Source: Comamonas terrigena NBRC 13299 (GTDB lineage Bacteria > Pseudomonadota > Gammaproteobacteria > Burkholderiales > Burkholderiaceae_C). From it: a DNA stretch of 64,000 nucleotides. Location: positions 1,879,001-1,943,000 of the forward strand of contig NZ_AP019749.1 of assembly GCF_006740045.1 (NCBI RefSeq), in the 5' to 3' direction. Under the pieces are notes generated by a model that did not search any database, was not told where the DNA came from, and was given only the letters and a program-made list of their open reading frames with translations. The translations under genes and the position numbers were made by a program. This document shows, piece by piece, positions 10,601-17,839 of this stretch (position 1 is the first letter of the stretch; each line of letters opens with the position of its first letter).

Positions 10601-13600
10601 ACCAACCTCGGCACCGTGCAGGCCACCACCGGCGCCACCGTGACCGCCACCAGCTTCACCAACAGCGGTGCCAACTCGGCTTTCATCGTCTCCACGGTCG
10701 ACGGCGGTGACGGCACGCTCACCCTCGGCGGCAACCTGGACAACTCTGGCAAGCTGCAATCTGCTGGCGGGCTGACGGTCAATGCCGGCAGCAACGGCAT
10801 CACCAACCGCAGCGGCGCACTGATATCCGCCACCGGTGGTTCGGACACCCTCAGTCTCACCGCCAGCACCATCAGCAACAGCGGCACCATCCAGGGCGGC
10901 GGCGCCACCAGCCTGAGCGGCACCAGTACCAGCGCTACCGGCCTCACCAACGCCAGCGGCGCCACCCTCTACAGCGTGGGCACGCTGAACATCCAGTCCG
11001 GCAGGGACATCGACAACGCCGGCAGCATCATCGGCAGCGGCACCGTGCAGTTGAAAACCAGCAGCACCGTTTCAGGCACCGGCACCGTGAGCAACAGCGG
11101 CACGCTCCAGAGCGGCGGCAACATGAGCCTCATGCGCGATACCAGTGGCGCAATGGATATGACCCTGGCCAATGCCGCGACTGGCGTGATCCGCGCCGGC
11201 GGCTGGATGTATTACTACGGCAACAGCATCAACAACCAGGGGGCGATGCAGGCGGCCACCGGCATGAACCTGGAAAGCACTGGCACGCTGGTGAACGGCA
11301 GCGCGAGCAACAGCAGTGCTCTCATCCTAGCGGCCACCGGTACCGCCCAGTCCGGCTACCAGCAGATCAAGGCCACCTCGCTGGACAACTATGGCGCCAT
11401 CCATTCGAACGACAATGTGACATTGCTGAGCACCGGCAGCGGCGGCATCACCAACCGCAATACCGGCGGCCTCTCCTCGCTGCAGACCCTGAGCCTGGAC
11501 ACCAGTGGTGCCGACAACATCAACAACCACGGCGCCCTCTATGGCGGCGCCGGCCTGAAGCTGACGGCCGCCGCGCGCACCATCTACAACCGGGAGGGCG
11601 CGACCATAGACAGCAACGGTACGCTCACCACCTCATCGGCCAACTTCTACAACTTCGCCACCGTCCGCGTCGCCGACGCCGGCATCACCACCAGCACCTA
11701 CTTCTACAACGGCCCGGAGAACATGCCGACGAAGTATGTGGATACCGGCAACGTCATTGCCAAGAGTGGTATCAGCTCCTACTACAACTGGCAGGAAAGC
11801 AACTGCATTTATTGCAATGAGCAGTGGCTGAACCAGCAGTTCATCACCTACCGCGAAGTGCAGAGCGGTTCGCTGCCGACGGTTACGCCGCAGATCCTGG
11901 CCAGCGGCACGCTGACGGTGAATTACGGCGCCCAGGGGGTGAACCGGGTCGGCATCCTGTCCGGCAACGTGGTGAATCTCAGCGGCACCAACTTCGCCAA
12001 CGAAGCCTTCTATCTCGACCAGGTGGTCTACGTCCGCCGCCAGAGCCATTACGAGACCGACTGCGTTACCTGCGACAAGAAGCACTACTACGCCTCGGCC
12101 TCTACCGAGGCGGACTGGGCGCGGATGGATCCGAGCTCGCCGTCCTACGACCCCGGCTACTACCGCAACTTCCACAACCCAGACCTGCGCTCGGACGAAC
12201 AGGCGATGGACGCATCCCTGACCAAGGAATCCAGCCGCTCGCTCTACCAGACCGTGGCCAGCGCCTACGTCTATGCCACAACGCTGAACGTGACAGGCGG
12301 CTCGGTCACCAACAGCGGCTCGCCCCGTTCGGTGACGACCACCAGCTCCTCGCAGAGCGGCAGCTCCGCCGCCAATGGTGGCCTGGCCAACGGCGCCAGC
12401 GGCAGCAGCGCCGCCACCCACAACGGCACCTCCGGTGCCAGCGGCAGCAGCGCCACCACCCACAACGGCACCTCCGGTAGCAACGGCAGCAGCGCCGCCA
12501 CGGCGGGCGGCACCTCCGGCGCGGCAGGCGTCGGCAGCGCCTCGTCCAGTACTTCCGGAACCAGCGGCACTTCCGCCACGAACACTAACGGAACTGCCGG
12601 CGCCAACGCCGCCAGCAGCGACTCGGCGGGGCCGGTGAGCGGCACCACCACCAAGACGGTGGTCGCGGCCGACGTGCTGTCCAAGACCCCGTCGATCGCA
12701 CTGGGCGGCGTCACCATCAACTTCCCGACCAACCCCAACGGCTATTTCGTTCCAACCAAGAACCCGGAATCTGCCTACCTGATCGAAACCAATCCCCGTT
12801 TCTCGGTGGGCACGGCATCGGTGGGGTCGGACTATCTGGAAAAACGCCTGGGTTACAACCCGGATGTCAATATCAAGCGCCTGGGGGATGCCAATTACGA
12901 AGCGGAACTGATCCGCCAGCAGCTGATCAATGAGACCGGCCGGAATCTGCTGGCTGGCAACAGCAATGAGGCAGCTCAGATTCAGAGTTTCATGGACCAT
13001 GCCGCCACCCAGGCAACGGCCCTGGGTCTGGAATATGGCAAGCCGCTCACGGCATCGCAGGTGGCCGGTCTGACCAGTGACATTGTCTGGATGGAAGTGA
13101 TCGATGTGGGCGGCATCAATGTGCTGGCGCCACGCGTGTACCTGTCTGCCGCCAGCAAGGCGATGATCACCGGCGGCGCGGTGATGGCCGCCGACAATAC
13201 CACCATGAACGTGAGCTCGCTCACCAACACCGGCGGGACCATCTCCGGCAGCAACAGCCTGAGCATCACCAGCCAGGGCGACATCACCAACACCAGCGGT
13301 ACCCTCAGCGGCGGCAATGTCAGCCTGACCTCCACCGGCGGCGACATCATCAACCGCACGCTGGTCGAAGTGCATGGCGACAGCGCCGCCATGGCCACCA
13401 CCATCGGCAAGACGGGGGTGATCTCCGCCACCGGCAACCTCGGCGTGACCGCTGTCAGCGGCAACATCAGCGTGCAGGGCGCCGGCGTGAGCGCCGGCGG
13501 CAACGCCACGCTGAAGGCCGGCCAGGCGATCACCTTCGACACCATCGTCGAAAAGGCCTCCAGCACCACCGCCGGCAGCTCGTCCAGCGGCTTCCTGGAA

Positions 13601-16570
13601 AGCGCCAGCAACACCACCACCACCGCTACCACGCGCAACATCGGCTCCACCGTCACCGTGGGCGGCACCCTGGGCCTGAGCAGCGGCAAAGATACCACCA
13701 TCGCCGGCAGCACGGTAAGCGCTGGTGCCCTGGCGGTGGATGCCGGAGGAGACTTCAATGTGCTGGCGCGCCAGGATACCTCCACCACCCACAGCGTCAG
13801 CACCGCCTCCGGCGTCGGCGTGGGCGGCGGCGTCTACGGTATGGAGACCAAGACCACCGACAGCTTCAAGAGCACGTCGGCGGGCTCTGCGATCGATGTG
13901 ACGGGCAATGCCACGATCACATCGGCAGGTACCACGACCTTGCAGGGCTCTGCCTTGAATGTGGGCGGTGATGCGAATATCACCAGCAAGCAGGGGATCC
14001 AGGTGGTGGATGCGGTGAACATCGACCGCACCAAGACCGTTACCGAAACCACGACGTTCCTGAAGCTCACGGATTCGTCGGATACGAAGACCGAGACAGA
14101 AGCCAAGGCGGGTGCTGCGCAGCAGAAAGCCAAGGCTTCGGCGTCTGCAGGTGCCGAAGCGTCGAATGAAAGCAGCCTGAGACTGATGGAGGCGTCGACC
14201 ACGACCGAGACCAAGTCGGAGACCACCAGTGCCGGCTCCAGCTTGAATGTGGGCGGCAATCTGACGGCCAAGACGGATGGCACCTTGACGATCCAGGGCT
14301 CTAAGGTTAGCGCGGGAGGCGATGTGGCCCTGGAGGCCAAGAGCATCGATGTGCTGGCAGGGCGTAACGAGAAGGTGGAGACCTCTGACACCACGCGCAC
14401 TTCCATCGGCTTTTATTCCGAGAGCAACGCCTCTGCCGAGGCGGAAGCCCAGGCCAGTGCCAAGGCGCGCGGCCTGGCGGCCAATGCGGGGGCATCTGCC
14501 GAGGCATCGGCCGGAGCATCGTCCACCTTGACGGTGGGCGCCAAGCATGAGCAGGAGTCCAGCTCGGAGCGCACGGTCACCAACACCTCATCCACCATCC
14601 AGAGCGGTGGGAACATGAGCATCACGGCCAAGGGGGATGCGACGTTTGTGGGGGCCACAGTGGAGTCCGGCGGCAATCTGGATGTGAGTGCGAAAAGCAT
14701 CACCAACAAGGCGGCGCAAGACACCCAGGAAAAGACCACGTCCAGCAGTTCCCACCTGGCCGGGGTCTACATCGGCACCGCAGCGGAGGCCAATGTGGCG
14801 GCAGAGGCCAATCTGAGCGCGTCCACCGGCGTTGTGGTTGGAGGCGGGGCAGGCGACAAGGACAAGTCGGACAGCAAGGGCAGCACCAGCACGGCCGCAG
14901 GCAGCAAGGCCACAGCCAGCACCGCCAAGACAGGCAGTGACGACAAGACCGCAGCAGCCAAGGACTCCGGTGGTCTGCTGGATGAGACGGGCCTGAAGGC
15001 GGACGCGAGTGCCAGTGCCAGTGCCAGCGCGGAAGTGACGGCAGGCGTGCGCTACCAATACAAGCAAGAGAGCGAAACTGAGGGCTCCGTTACCCAGGTC
15101 ACGAATTCGTTCACCGCCAAGGGCAGTATTACGCGCACCGCCACCGACACCATCACCGACCAGGGAACCCAGATGGAAGCGGGCAAGAACATCAACCAAA
15201 CGGCGCGCGTGATCAACGATGAAGCGGTAAGCGATTCCACCTACAGCAGCAAGGACGCGCAAAGCCATGATGCCCGCATTGGTGCGTATGCCGGCGCATC
15301 TGCCAGTGCGAGCGCCAGCGTGGAGGGTAAGGCCAGCGTGACAGGGAAGGTTGAATCCGAAAAGCCCGAAGTGGAAGCAGGGGCCAGTGCGGGCCTGGGC
15401 GTGAAGGCCAGCTACACCGGCAGCATCTCTTCCGAGTCGGAATCTTCCACCACGGCGGTGACGTCCCGCTACAAGGCCGGCGGCGATATATCTTCGACCT
15501 CGCAAGAAAAGACCACGCTGAGCGGCACAGCGATAGAGGCCGGCGGTAACGTGAGCCTGGGGGCGGGTTCCTTGGACTACAACGCGGCCAAGGACACCAA
15601 GACCTCGAGCAAGAACGAGCACGACATTGCCGGCCAGGCCACGGTGCGTGTCATCGGTACAGCAGGTGCGGATGTGGGGCTGAGCTATGACGGCAGCATC
15701 GAAAGCGAAAGCGCAACGACGGCGCGTGCAGGCAGCATCAAATCGGGGGGCGACACCCGCATCACCACCAAGGGGGATGCGAATTTCACCGGTACGGATA
15801 TCGCCAGCGGGGGCAAGACGGCGGTGAATGCCGGGGGCGATGTCAATTTCAATGCAGCGCAGAGCACCACGGATTCGGCTTCCCATGAGATTGGCGTGAG
15901 CGTCAACGTCAGCTCGAGCAAGAAGAGCGACTCCATTGGGGCAGAAGCCAACTACGACATGTCCATTGGATCGAGCAATACGGCCAAGGGATCCAGCATT
16001 ACTTCGGGAGGCGGGGTGGAGATCAGCTCGGGTAAGAGCGTCACCTTGGAAGGCACGGGCATCGAGTCCAAGGGGGATGTCAGCATCAGCGCGCGTGACA
16101 AGGTCGATCTGAAAGCGGCTGTCAGCAGTGAAACCAATGTCGGTTTGGGCATTGGTGTGGCCGTGGAGGCGAAAACCAAGAAGGAGGGCGCCGCCCCGTC
16201 CAGCGCGGACAGCAAGTCGGACAACAAGACCGGGACTGACAGCACCAAAAAGGCCGAGCCGGCAAAGCAGGAGCAGACCACCAAGGCGGCAGAAGCCGGC
16301 AAAACTGCCGAAGATGGCGCCGAAGAGGACAAAAACAAAAAGAAGGCGGAAACCGGCGTTGGCGTGGACTTCTATTCTGGAACGGAGTCCACCAGCACCT
16401 CCATCTCTTCCACCGGCAAGATCAACATCAAGGCGGGCACTGTCGTGAACCAGGAAGCGAAGCTGGAAGGGGCTGAAGGCACGTCGGTGGCAGGCAAGCA
16501 GGTGCAGAAATCGGCGGTCAACGGCTCGATCTCGCTGGGGGTCAACGCAGGGGTTTCCACCGGGGATTGA
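4655..16570 (+). CDS. Giant CdiA/filamentous-haemagglutinin-type exoprotein, no recognisable toxin tip
   Basis: A 3971-residue TpsA exoprotein. Residues 1-52 are an extended signal peptide (ESPR: MNNKAYRVIWSEELCTYVAV, hydrophobic core, QSAAAQ). Residues about 55-300 are the TPS secretion domain, with NPWGITCSGCGFINT. An FHA-1-like beta-helix follows to about residue 2330 and contains the 203-residue repeats (about 934-2005). Residues about 2380-2475 contain two CxxC pairs (CIYC, CVTC) where CdiA proteins have the receptor-binding region. Next come a Ser/Gly/Thr/Asn linker (about 2563-2662), a YP-like segment (SAYLIETNPRF, EKRLGYNPDVNIKRLGD), and FHA-2-like haemagglutinin repeats interrupted by Ala/Ser/Lys/Glu-rich stretches. 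The chain ends at SISLGVNAGVSTGD. No VENN pretoxin motif, C-terminal toxin or immunity ORF is seen, so it may be an adhesin or a CdiA that lost its toxin. Export by the upstream transporter is expected. Confidence 0.9.
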   Translation: MNNKAYRVIWSEELCTYVAVPEFARACGKRSSSVVLAAASSLAVFFMQSAAAQVSVSSGNTQAYSGLNGVTVVDIATANANGLSHNKYNQFNVDAKGLVLNNNALTSPIQSNLAGQVERNMNLNAAAKVILNEVVMQNRSTLQGYMEVAGTRADVIVANPWGITCSGCGFINTDRAMLTTGTPNIAQDGSISSFRTNQGDILINGRGLNGNSVNILDIVARSVVLDGQVNANDLKLVVGNNEFSYATRVANAVTASGAPTVAYAIDSTILGGAYANKIDIIATEQGVGVRMLGDVAATGSDFTLTAAGKIELQSNISAARNAAITSTASGTDAIHSQGASLSAGQNLSLSATAGQVHLSEGALHAGQDLQISAKALADTASAEAKRFASRNQTWQIEDHADINGGQIGAGARLDVTVGSLAVGDKGTSLYSGSDAAAADRSLQLTATQGDLQLGSASLVSPGALSVEATAGEITVGAAGRIHATAQLDLGAGTAIRNQGQILGATQIHVRATDAETLLDNSGTLQASGDLVLGNAGQIVDLNNSGTLLTGASLQIEGGHLSNTGRVQATDATTIRAVSLDNNAPSAAWLLSTESGQAGSIHLSEGLNNQGALQSAGGLSVVADGAIHNSGNLSVADDAAYALTLTGNSLHNSGNIVGSGTTTLTGTATSGAAITNSGQIHTTGEQLSLVTGGGAIENTGSGKILADQALTLSNAAANAELTNAGLIQSLGAMALGQAGHTFNLHNSGADSTVLSNSTLAISGGSITNSGTLQAKNGSTITAASLVNNAGSALTTSTAAGADGSITLDGDFTNAGTVQSAGGLNVSAADHTITNSGTLLSAGAADSLQLTGAQLNNSGAIKSANTATLTATQASGNSIDNSGTLYSVGALTLNTGASLNNAASGKILSDSAISLATAAASANLSNAGRIQSGGAMVLGAADHRFNLNNSNASSVILAGSTLTSHGGSLTNLGTVQATTGATVTATSFTNSGSDAAFIASTVDGGNGTLTLSGAFDNEGTLQSAGGLTVAASGQTLDNSGVIYASGTSGSLSLSGSQLSNTSTGIIQGNGSVAIDTTLASGNGLDNAGTVYSKGALNVTAADDIANSGQLLADGNLTLATGSALADLANSGRIQSGAAMVLGAADHRFNLNNSNANSVILAGSTLTSHGGSLTNLGTVQATTGATVTATSFTNSGSDAAFIASTVDGGNGTLTLSGAFDNEGTLQSAGGLTVAASGQTLDNSGVIYASGTSGSLSLSGSQLSNTSTGIIQGNGSVAIDTTLASGNGLDNAGTVYSKGALNVTAADDIANSGQLLADGNLTLATGSALADLANSGRIQSGAAMVLGAADHRFNLNNSNANSVILAGSTLTSHGGSLTNLGTVQATTGATVTATSFTNSGSDAAFIASTVDGGNGTLTLSGAFDNEGTLQSAGGLTVAASGQTLDNSGVIYASGTSGSLSLSGSQLSNTSTGIIQGNGSVAIDTTLASGNGLDNAGTVYSKGALNVTAADDIANSGQLLADGNLTLATGSALADLANSGRIQSGAAMVLGAADHRFNLNNSNANSVILAGSTLTSHGGSLTNLGTVQATTGATVTATSFTNSGSDAAFIASTVDGGNGTLTLSGAFDNEGTLQSAGGLTVAASGQTLDNSGVIYASGTSGSLSLSGSQLSNTSTGIIQGNGSVAIDTTLASGNGLDNAGTVYSKGALNVTAADDIANSGQLLADGNLTLATGSALADLANSGRIQSGAAMVLGAADHRFNLNNSNANSVILAGSTLTSHGGSLTNLGTVQATTGATVTATSFTNSGSDAAFIASTVDGGNGTLTLSGAFDNEGTLQSAGGLTVAASGQTLDNSGVIYASGTSGSLSLSGSQLSNTSTGIIQGNGSVAIDTTLASGNGLDNAGTVYSKGALNVTAADDIANSGQLLADGNLTLATGSALADLANSGRIQSGAAMVLGAADHRFNLNNSNANSVILAGSTLTSHGGSLTNLGTVQATTGATVTATSFTNSGANSAFIVSTVDGGDGTLTLGGNLDNSGKLQSAGGLTVNAGSNGITNRSGALISATGGSDTLSLTASTISNSGTIQGGGATSLSGTSTSATGLTNASGATLYSVGTLNIQSGRDIDNAGSIIGSGTVQLKTSSTVSGTGTVSNSGTLQSGGNMSLMRDTSGAMDMTLANAATGVIRAGGWMYYYGNSINNQGAMQAATGMNLESTGTLVNGSASNSSALILAATGTAQSGYQQIKATSLDNYGAIHSNDNVTLLSTGSGGITNRNTGGLSSLQTLSLDTSGADNINNHGALYGGAGLKLTAAARTIYNREGATIDSNGTLTTSSANFYNFATVRVADAGITTSTYFYNGPENMPTKYVDTGNVIAKSGISSYYNWQESNCIYCNEQWLNQQFITYREVQSGSLPTVTPQILASGTLTVNYGAQGVNRVGILSGNVVNLSGTNFANEAFYLDQVVYVRRQSHYETDCVTCDKKHYYASASTEADWARMDPSSPSYDPGYYRNFHNPDLRSDEQAMDASLTKESSRSLYQTVASAYVYATTLNVTGGSVTNSGSPRSVTTTSSSQSGSSAANGGLANGASGSSAATHNGTSGASGSSATTHNGTSGSNGSSAATAGGTSGAAGVGSASSSTSGTSGTSATNTNGTAGANAASSDSAGPVSGTTTKTVVAADVLSKTPSIALGGVTINFPTNPNGYFVPTKNPESAYLIETNPRFSVGTASVGSDYLEKRLGYNPDVNIKRLGDANYEAELIRQQLINETGRNLLAGNSNEAAQIQSFMDHAATQATALGLEYGKPLTASQVAGLTSDIVWMEVIDVGGINVLAPRVYLSAASKAMITGGAVMAADNTTMNVSSLTNTGGTISGSNSLSITSQGDITNTSGTLSGGNVSLTSTGGDIINRTLVEVHGDSAAMATTIGKTGVISATGNLGVTAVSGNISVQGAGVSAGGNATLKAGQAITFDTIVEKASSTTAGSSSSGFLESASNTTTTATTRNIGSTVTVGGTLGLSSGKDTTIAGSTVSAGALAVDAGGDFNVLARQDTSTTHSVSTASGVGVGGGVYGMETKTTDSFKSTSAGSAIDVTGNATITSAGTTTLQGSALNVGGDANITSKQGIQVVDAVNIDRTKTVTETTTFLKLTDSSDTKTETEAKAGAAQQKAKASASAGAEASNESSLRLMEASTTTETKSETTSAGSSLNVGGNLTAKTDGTLTIQGSKVSAGGDVALEAKSIDVLAGRNEKVETSDTTRTSIGFYSESNASAEAEAQASAKARGLAANAGASAEASAGASSTLTVGAKHEQESSSERTVTNTSSTIQSGGNMSITAKGDATFVGATVESGGNLDVSAKSITNKAAQDTQEKTTSSSSHLAGVYIGTAAEANVAAEANLSASTGVVVGGGAGDKDKSDSKGSTSTAAGSKATASTAKTGSDDKTAAAKDSGGLLDETGLKADASASASASAEVTAGVRYQYKQESETEGSVTQVTNSFTAKGSITRTATDTITDQGTQMEAGKNINQTARVINDEAVSDSTYSSKDAQSHDARIGAYAGASASASASVEGKASVTGKVESEKPEVEAGASAGLGVKASYTGSISSESESSTTAVTSRYKAGGDISSTSQEKTTLSGTAIEAGGNVSLGAGSLDYNAAKDTKTSSKNEHDIAGQATVRVIGTAGADVGLSYDGSIESESATTARAGSIKSGGDTRITTKGDANFTGTDIASGGKTAVNAGGDVNFNAAQSTTDSASHEIGVSVNVSSSKKSDSIGAEANYDMSIGSSNTAKGSSITSGGGVEISSGKSVTLEGTGIESKGDVSISARDKVDLKAAVSSETNVGLGIGVAVEAKTKKEGAAPSSADSKSDNKTGTDSTKKAEPAKQEQTTKAAEAGKTAEDGAEEDKNKKKAETGVGVDFYSGTESTSTSISSTGKINIKAGTVVNQEAKLEGAEGTSVAGKQVQKSAVNGSISLGVNAGVSTGD
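7452..10668 (+). repeat. Tandem array of 609-bp in-frame repeats (5 full + 1 partial)
   Basis: Full units start at 7452, 8061, 8670, 9279 and 9888; a partial unit runs 10497-10668. Each unit is 609 bp, or 203 codons, beginning near MVLGAADHRFNLNNS. By eye, units 2, 3 and 4 are identical. Unit 5 differs by a TATAGC to TACAGC change near 10357. Unit 1 carries several silent and a few replacement changes at its start (for example GACCACCGG instead of GATCACCGG) and CTCTCCGGC instead of CTCTCGGGC. The unit encodes beta-helix sequence with GSLTNLGTVQATTGATVTA and similar turns. Synonymous identity implies recent duplication or ongoing gene conversion. Copy number may vary between isolates and may be mis-assembled. 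Confidence 0.97.
12343..12640 (+). repeat. Low-complexity Ser/Gly/Thr/Asn linker coding region
   Basis: Short degenerate in-frame repeats encode variations of THNGTSGASGSSA and GTSGSNGSSAA, about 100 residues between the cysteine-containing region and the YP-like segment of the exoprotein. Such a flexible, hydroxyl-rich stretch would break the beta-helix and could be a hinge or a glycosylation target; this is inference only. Confidence 0.75.
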
Positions 16571-16797
16571 CCAACTCCGCGCGCGCTCTGCCGACAAGCC
16601 CGCAGCCTCCTGTTTGCCTTGTAGCAGGAGTGCCTGTGGGCTGTCTTCTCTGCCCGGAAGGCATTCCGGGTGGAAATGCCACATCCAAGCCCGGACACGG
16701 CCACAACGTGGCCGGTTTCGTGCGCCGTGCGGGGAGGATCGTAGGATGCCGGACACCATCGGATTGATGGTGATGGGGCATCAGCTTGGGCGTTGCA
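16571..16797. other. Intergenic region after the exoprotein gene
   Basis: This is where a cdiI immunity gene or orphan toxin/immunity modules would lie in a complete contact-dependent inhibition locus. No supported ORF is present. An imperfect inverted repeat (AGCCCGCAG...CCTCCTG with CAGGAG...CTGTGGGCT, about 16598-16640) could act as terminator but lacks a T-run. Confidence 0.6.
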
Positions 16798-17727
16798 CTA
16801 TGTCTGGCGGATCCGGGCTGCCAGGCCACTGGTGGCGAACTCCTGAACGATGTAATCCACGAACACCCGGACCTTGGCCGGCACGAGCTTGCGGCTGGTG
16901 TAGTAGATCGACAGCGGCCGTGATTCGGCATACCAATCGGGCAGCACGCGCTCCAGCGCACCGCTTTCCAGCAGCGGCAACGCATGCGGCAGCGGCAGCA
17001 GGGCAATGCCCATGCCGGTGGCTGCAGCACGCGCCATGGCCTCGGGGTCGTCCATGACGATGGACGGGCGCACGCTGGCGACCAGTTCCTGGCCTTCCTT
17101 GCTTTTCAGAGCCCAGGGGATCAGGCGCCCGGTGGCCAAAGAGCGGCGCAACAAGCCGTGGTGGCGCGCCAGATCCTGCGGGTGCTGGGGGGCAGGATGG
17201 GCCTTGAGGTAAGCGGGCGCGGCCACCAGCACGATACGCAGGCGCGCGAGTTCCCGCGCAATCAGTGCATCGGTCAGCTCGATACCGCCGCCAATCGCGA
17301 CGTCGAACCCTGCCGCCACGATGTCGACCTGGCGGTTGTCGAAATGCAGATCGGGCAGCACGTCGGGGTAGCGGTGCAGGAATTCGCCCAGCAACGGGAC
17401 AATGTATTCACGGCCCACCGTGTGGGCCAGTGCCACCTTCAGCGTGCCCGCCGGCTTGCCTGCGCCCTGGCGCAGGTCGGTCAGGGCGTCGTTGATCTCG
17501 CTCCAGGGCAGGCGCACCTGGGCATACAGGCGCTCGCCATCGGTGGTGAGTGCAAGGTGGCGGGTGCTGCGCTGGAAAAGCCGCACCCCCAGCCGGACCT
17601 CCAACTGACCCACGCTTTTGCTGATGGCGGCGGGCGTCAGCCCCAGCAGGCGTGCGGCGGCCGAGAAACTGCCTTCATCGGCCGAGGTGATGAAGGCGTC
17701 GAGGTGGCTGCGCAGTTCGGTCAACAT
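16798..17727 (-). CDS. LysR-family transcriptional regulator
   Basis: A 309-residue LTTR of normal family length. The N-terminal winged helix-turn-helix is clear: FITSADEGSFSAAARLLGLT then AAISKSVGQLEVRLGVRLFQRSTR (about residues 12-57). The remainder is the periplasmic-binding-protein-like effector domain (from about residue 90). It is transcribed away from an SDR oxidoreductase. In such LysR/SDR pairs the regulator normally controls the divergent gene, so that is the expected target. The 112-bp intergenic region holds a perfect 14-bp palindrome (17788-17801) that could be an operator. The effector is not predictable. Confidence 0.92.
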   Translation of the reverse strand: MLTELRSHLDAFITSADEGSFSAAARLLGLTPAAISKSVGQLEVRLGVRLFQRSTRHLALTTDGERLYAQVRLPWSEINDALTDLRQGAGKPAGTLKVALAHTVGREYIVPLLGEFLHRYPDVLPDLHFDNRQVDIVAAGFDVAIGGGIELTDALIARELARLRIVLVAAPAYLKAHPAPQHPQDLARHHGLLRRSLATGRLIPWALKSKEGQELVASVRPSIVMDDPEAMARAAATGMGIALLPLPHALPLLESGALERVLPDWYAESRPLSIYYTSRKLVPAKVRVFVDYIVQEFATSGLAARIRQT

Positions 17728-17787
17728 GGCGCAATCTTATACAAATGGTTGAAATTGAATGCTTTGTTTAATGACTACCAGAAATAG

Positions 17788-17801
17788 GTGAGCCGGCTCA
17801 C
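17788..17801. promoter_or_regulatory. Perfect 14-bp palindrome in the LysR/SDR divergent promoter region
   Basis: GTGAGCCGGCTCAC reads the same on both strands and lies 39 bp upstream of the SDR start and 60 bp upstream of the lysR start. It lacks the T-N11-A spacing of a classic LTTR box, so binding by the LysR protein is possible but not shown. Confidence 0.4.
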
Positions 17802-17839
17802 ACTGCAGCCATCAACCACTCCCTTTGAAAGGAAACGCC

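Noticed and set aside
7620..10660. Repeated TTGATVTATS peptides resembling the ApbE flavinylation motif (T-G-A-T)
   Set aside because: They occur in low-complexity beta-helix repeats, lack the usual preceding Asp and FMN-binding domain, and belong to a TPS-exported filament far from the apbE gene.
7452..10668. CRISPR-like interpretation of the regular repeats
   Set aside because: Units are contiguous 609-bp coding repeats without spacers, inside one reading frame.
6506..10759. 1417-residue open frame on the minus strand across the repeat array
   Set aside because: It is a shadow of the exoprotein gene. The 609-bp unit is a multiple of three, so a stop-free antisense frame in one unit is copied to all. 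Its sequence is Ala/Gly/Val-rich without domains.
16567..16797. Possible immunity gene or orphan toxin fragment after the exoprotein
   Set aside because: The only frames here are about 60-66 codons with unlikely composition and no signal; nothing resembles a CdiI or toxin remnant.
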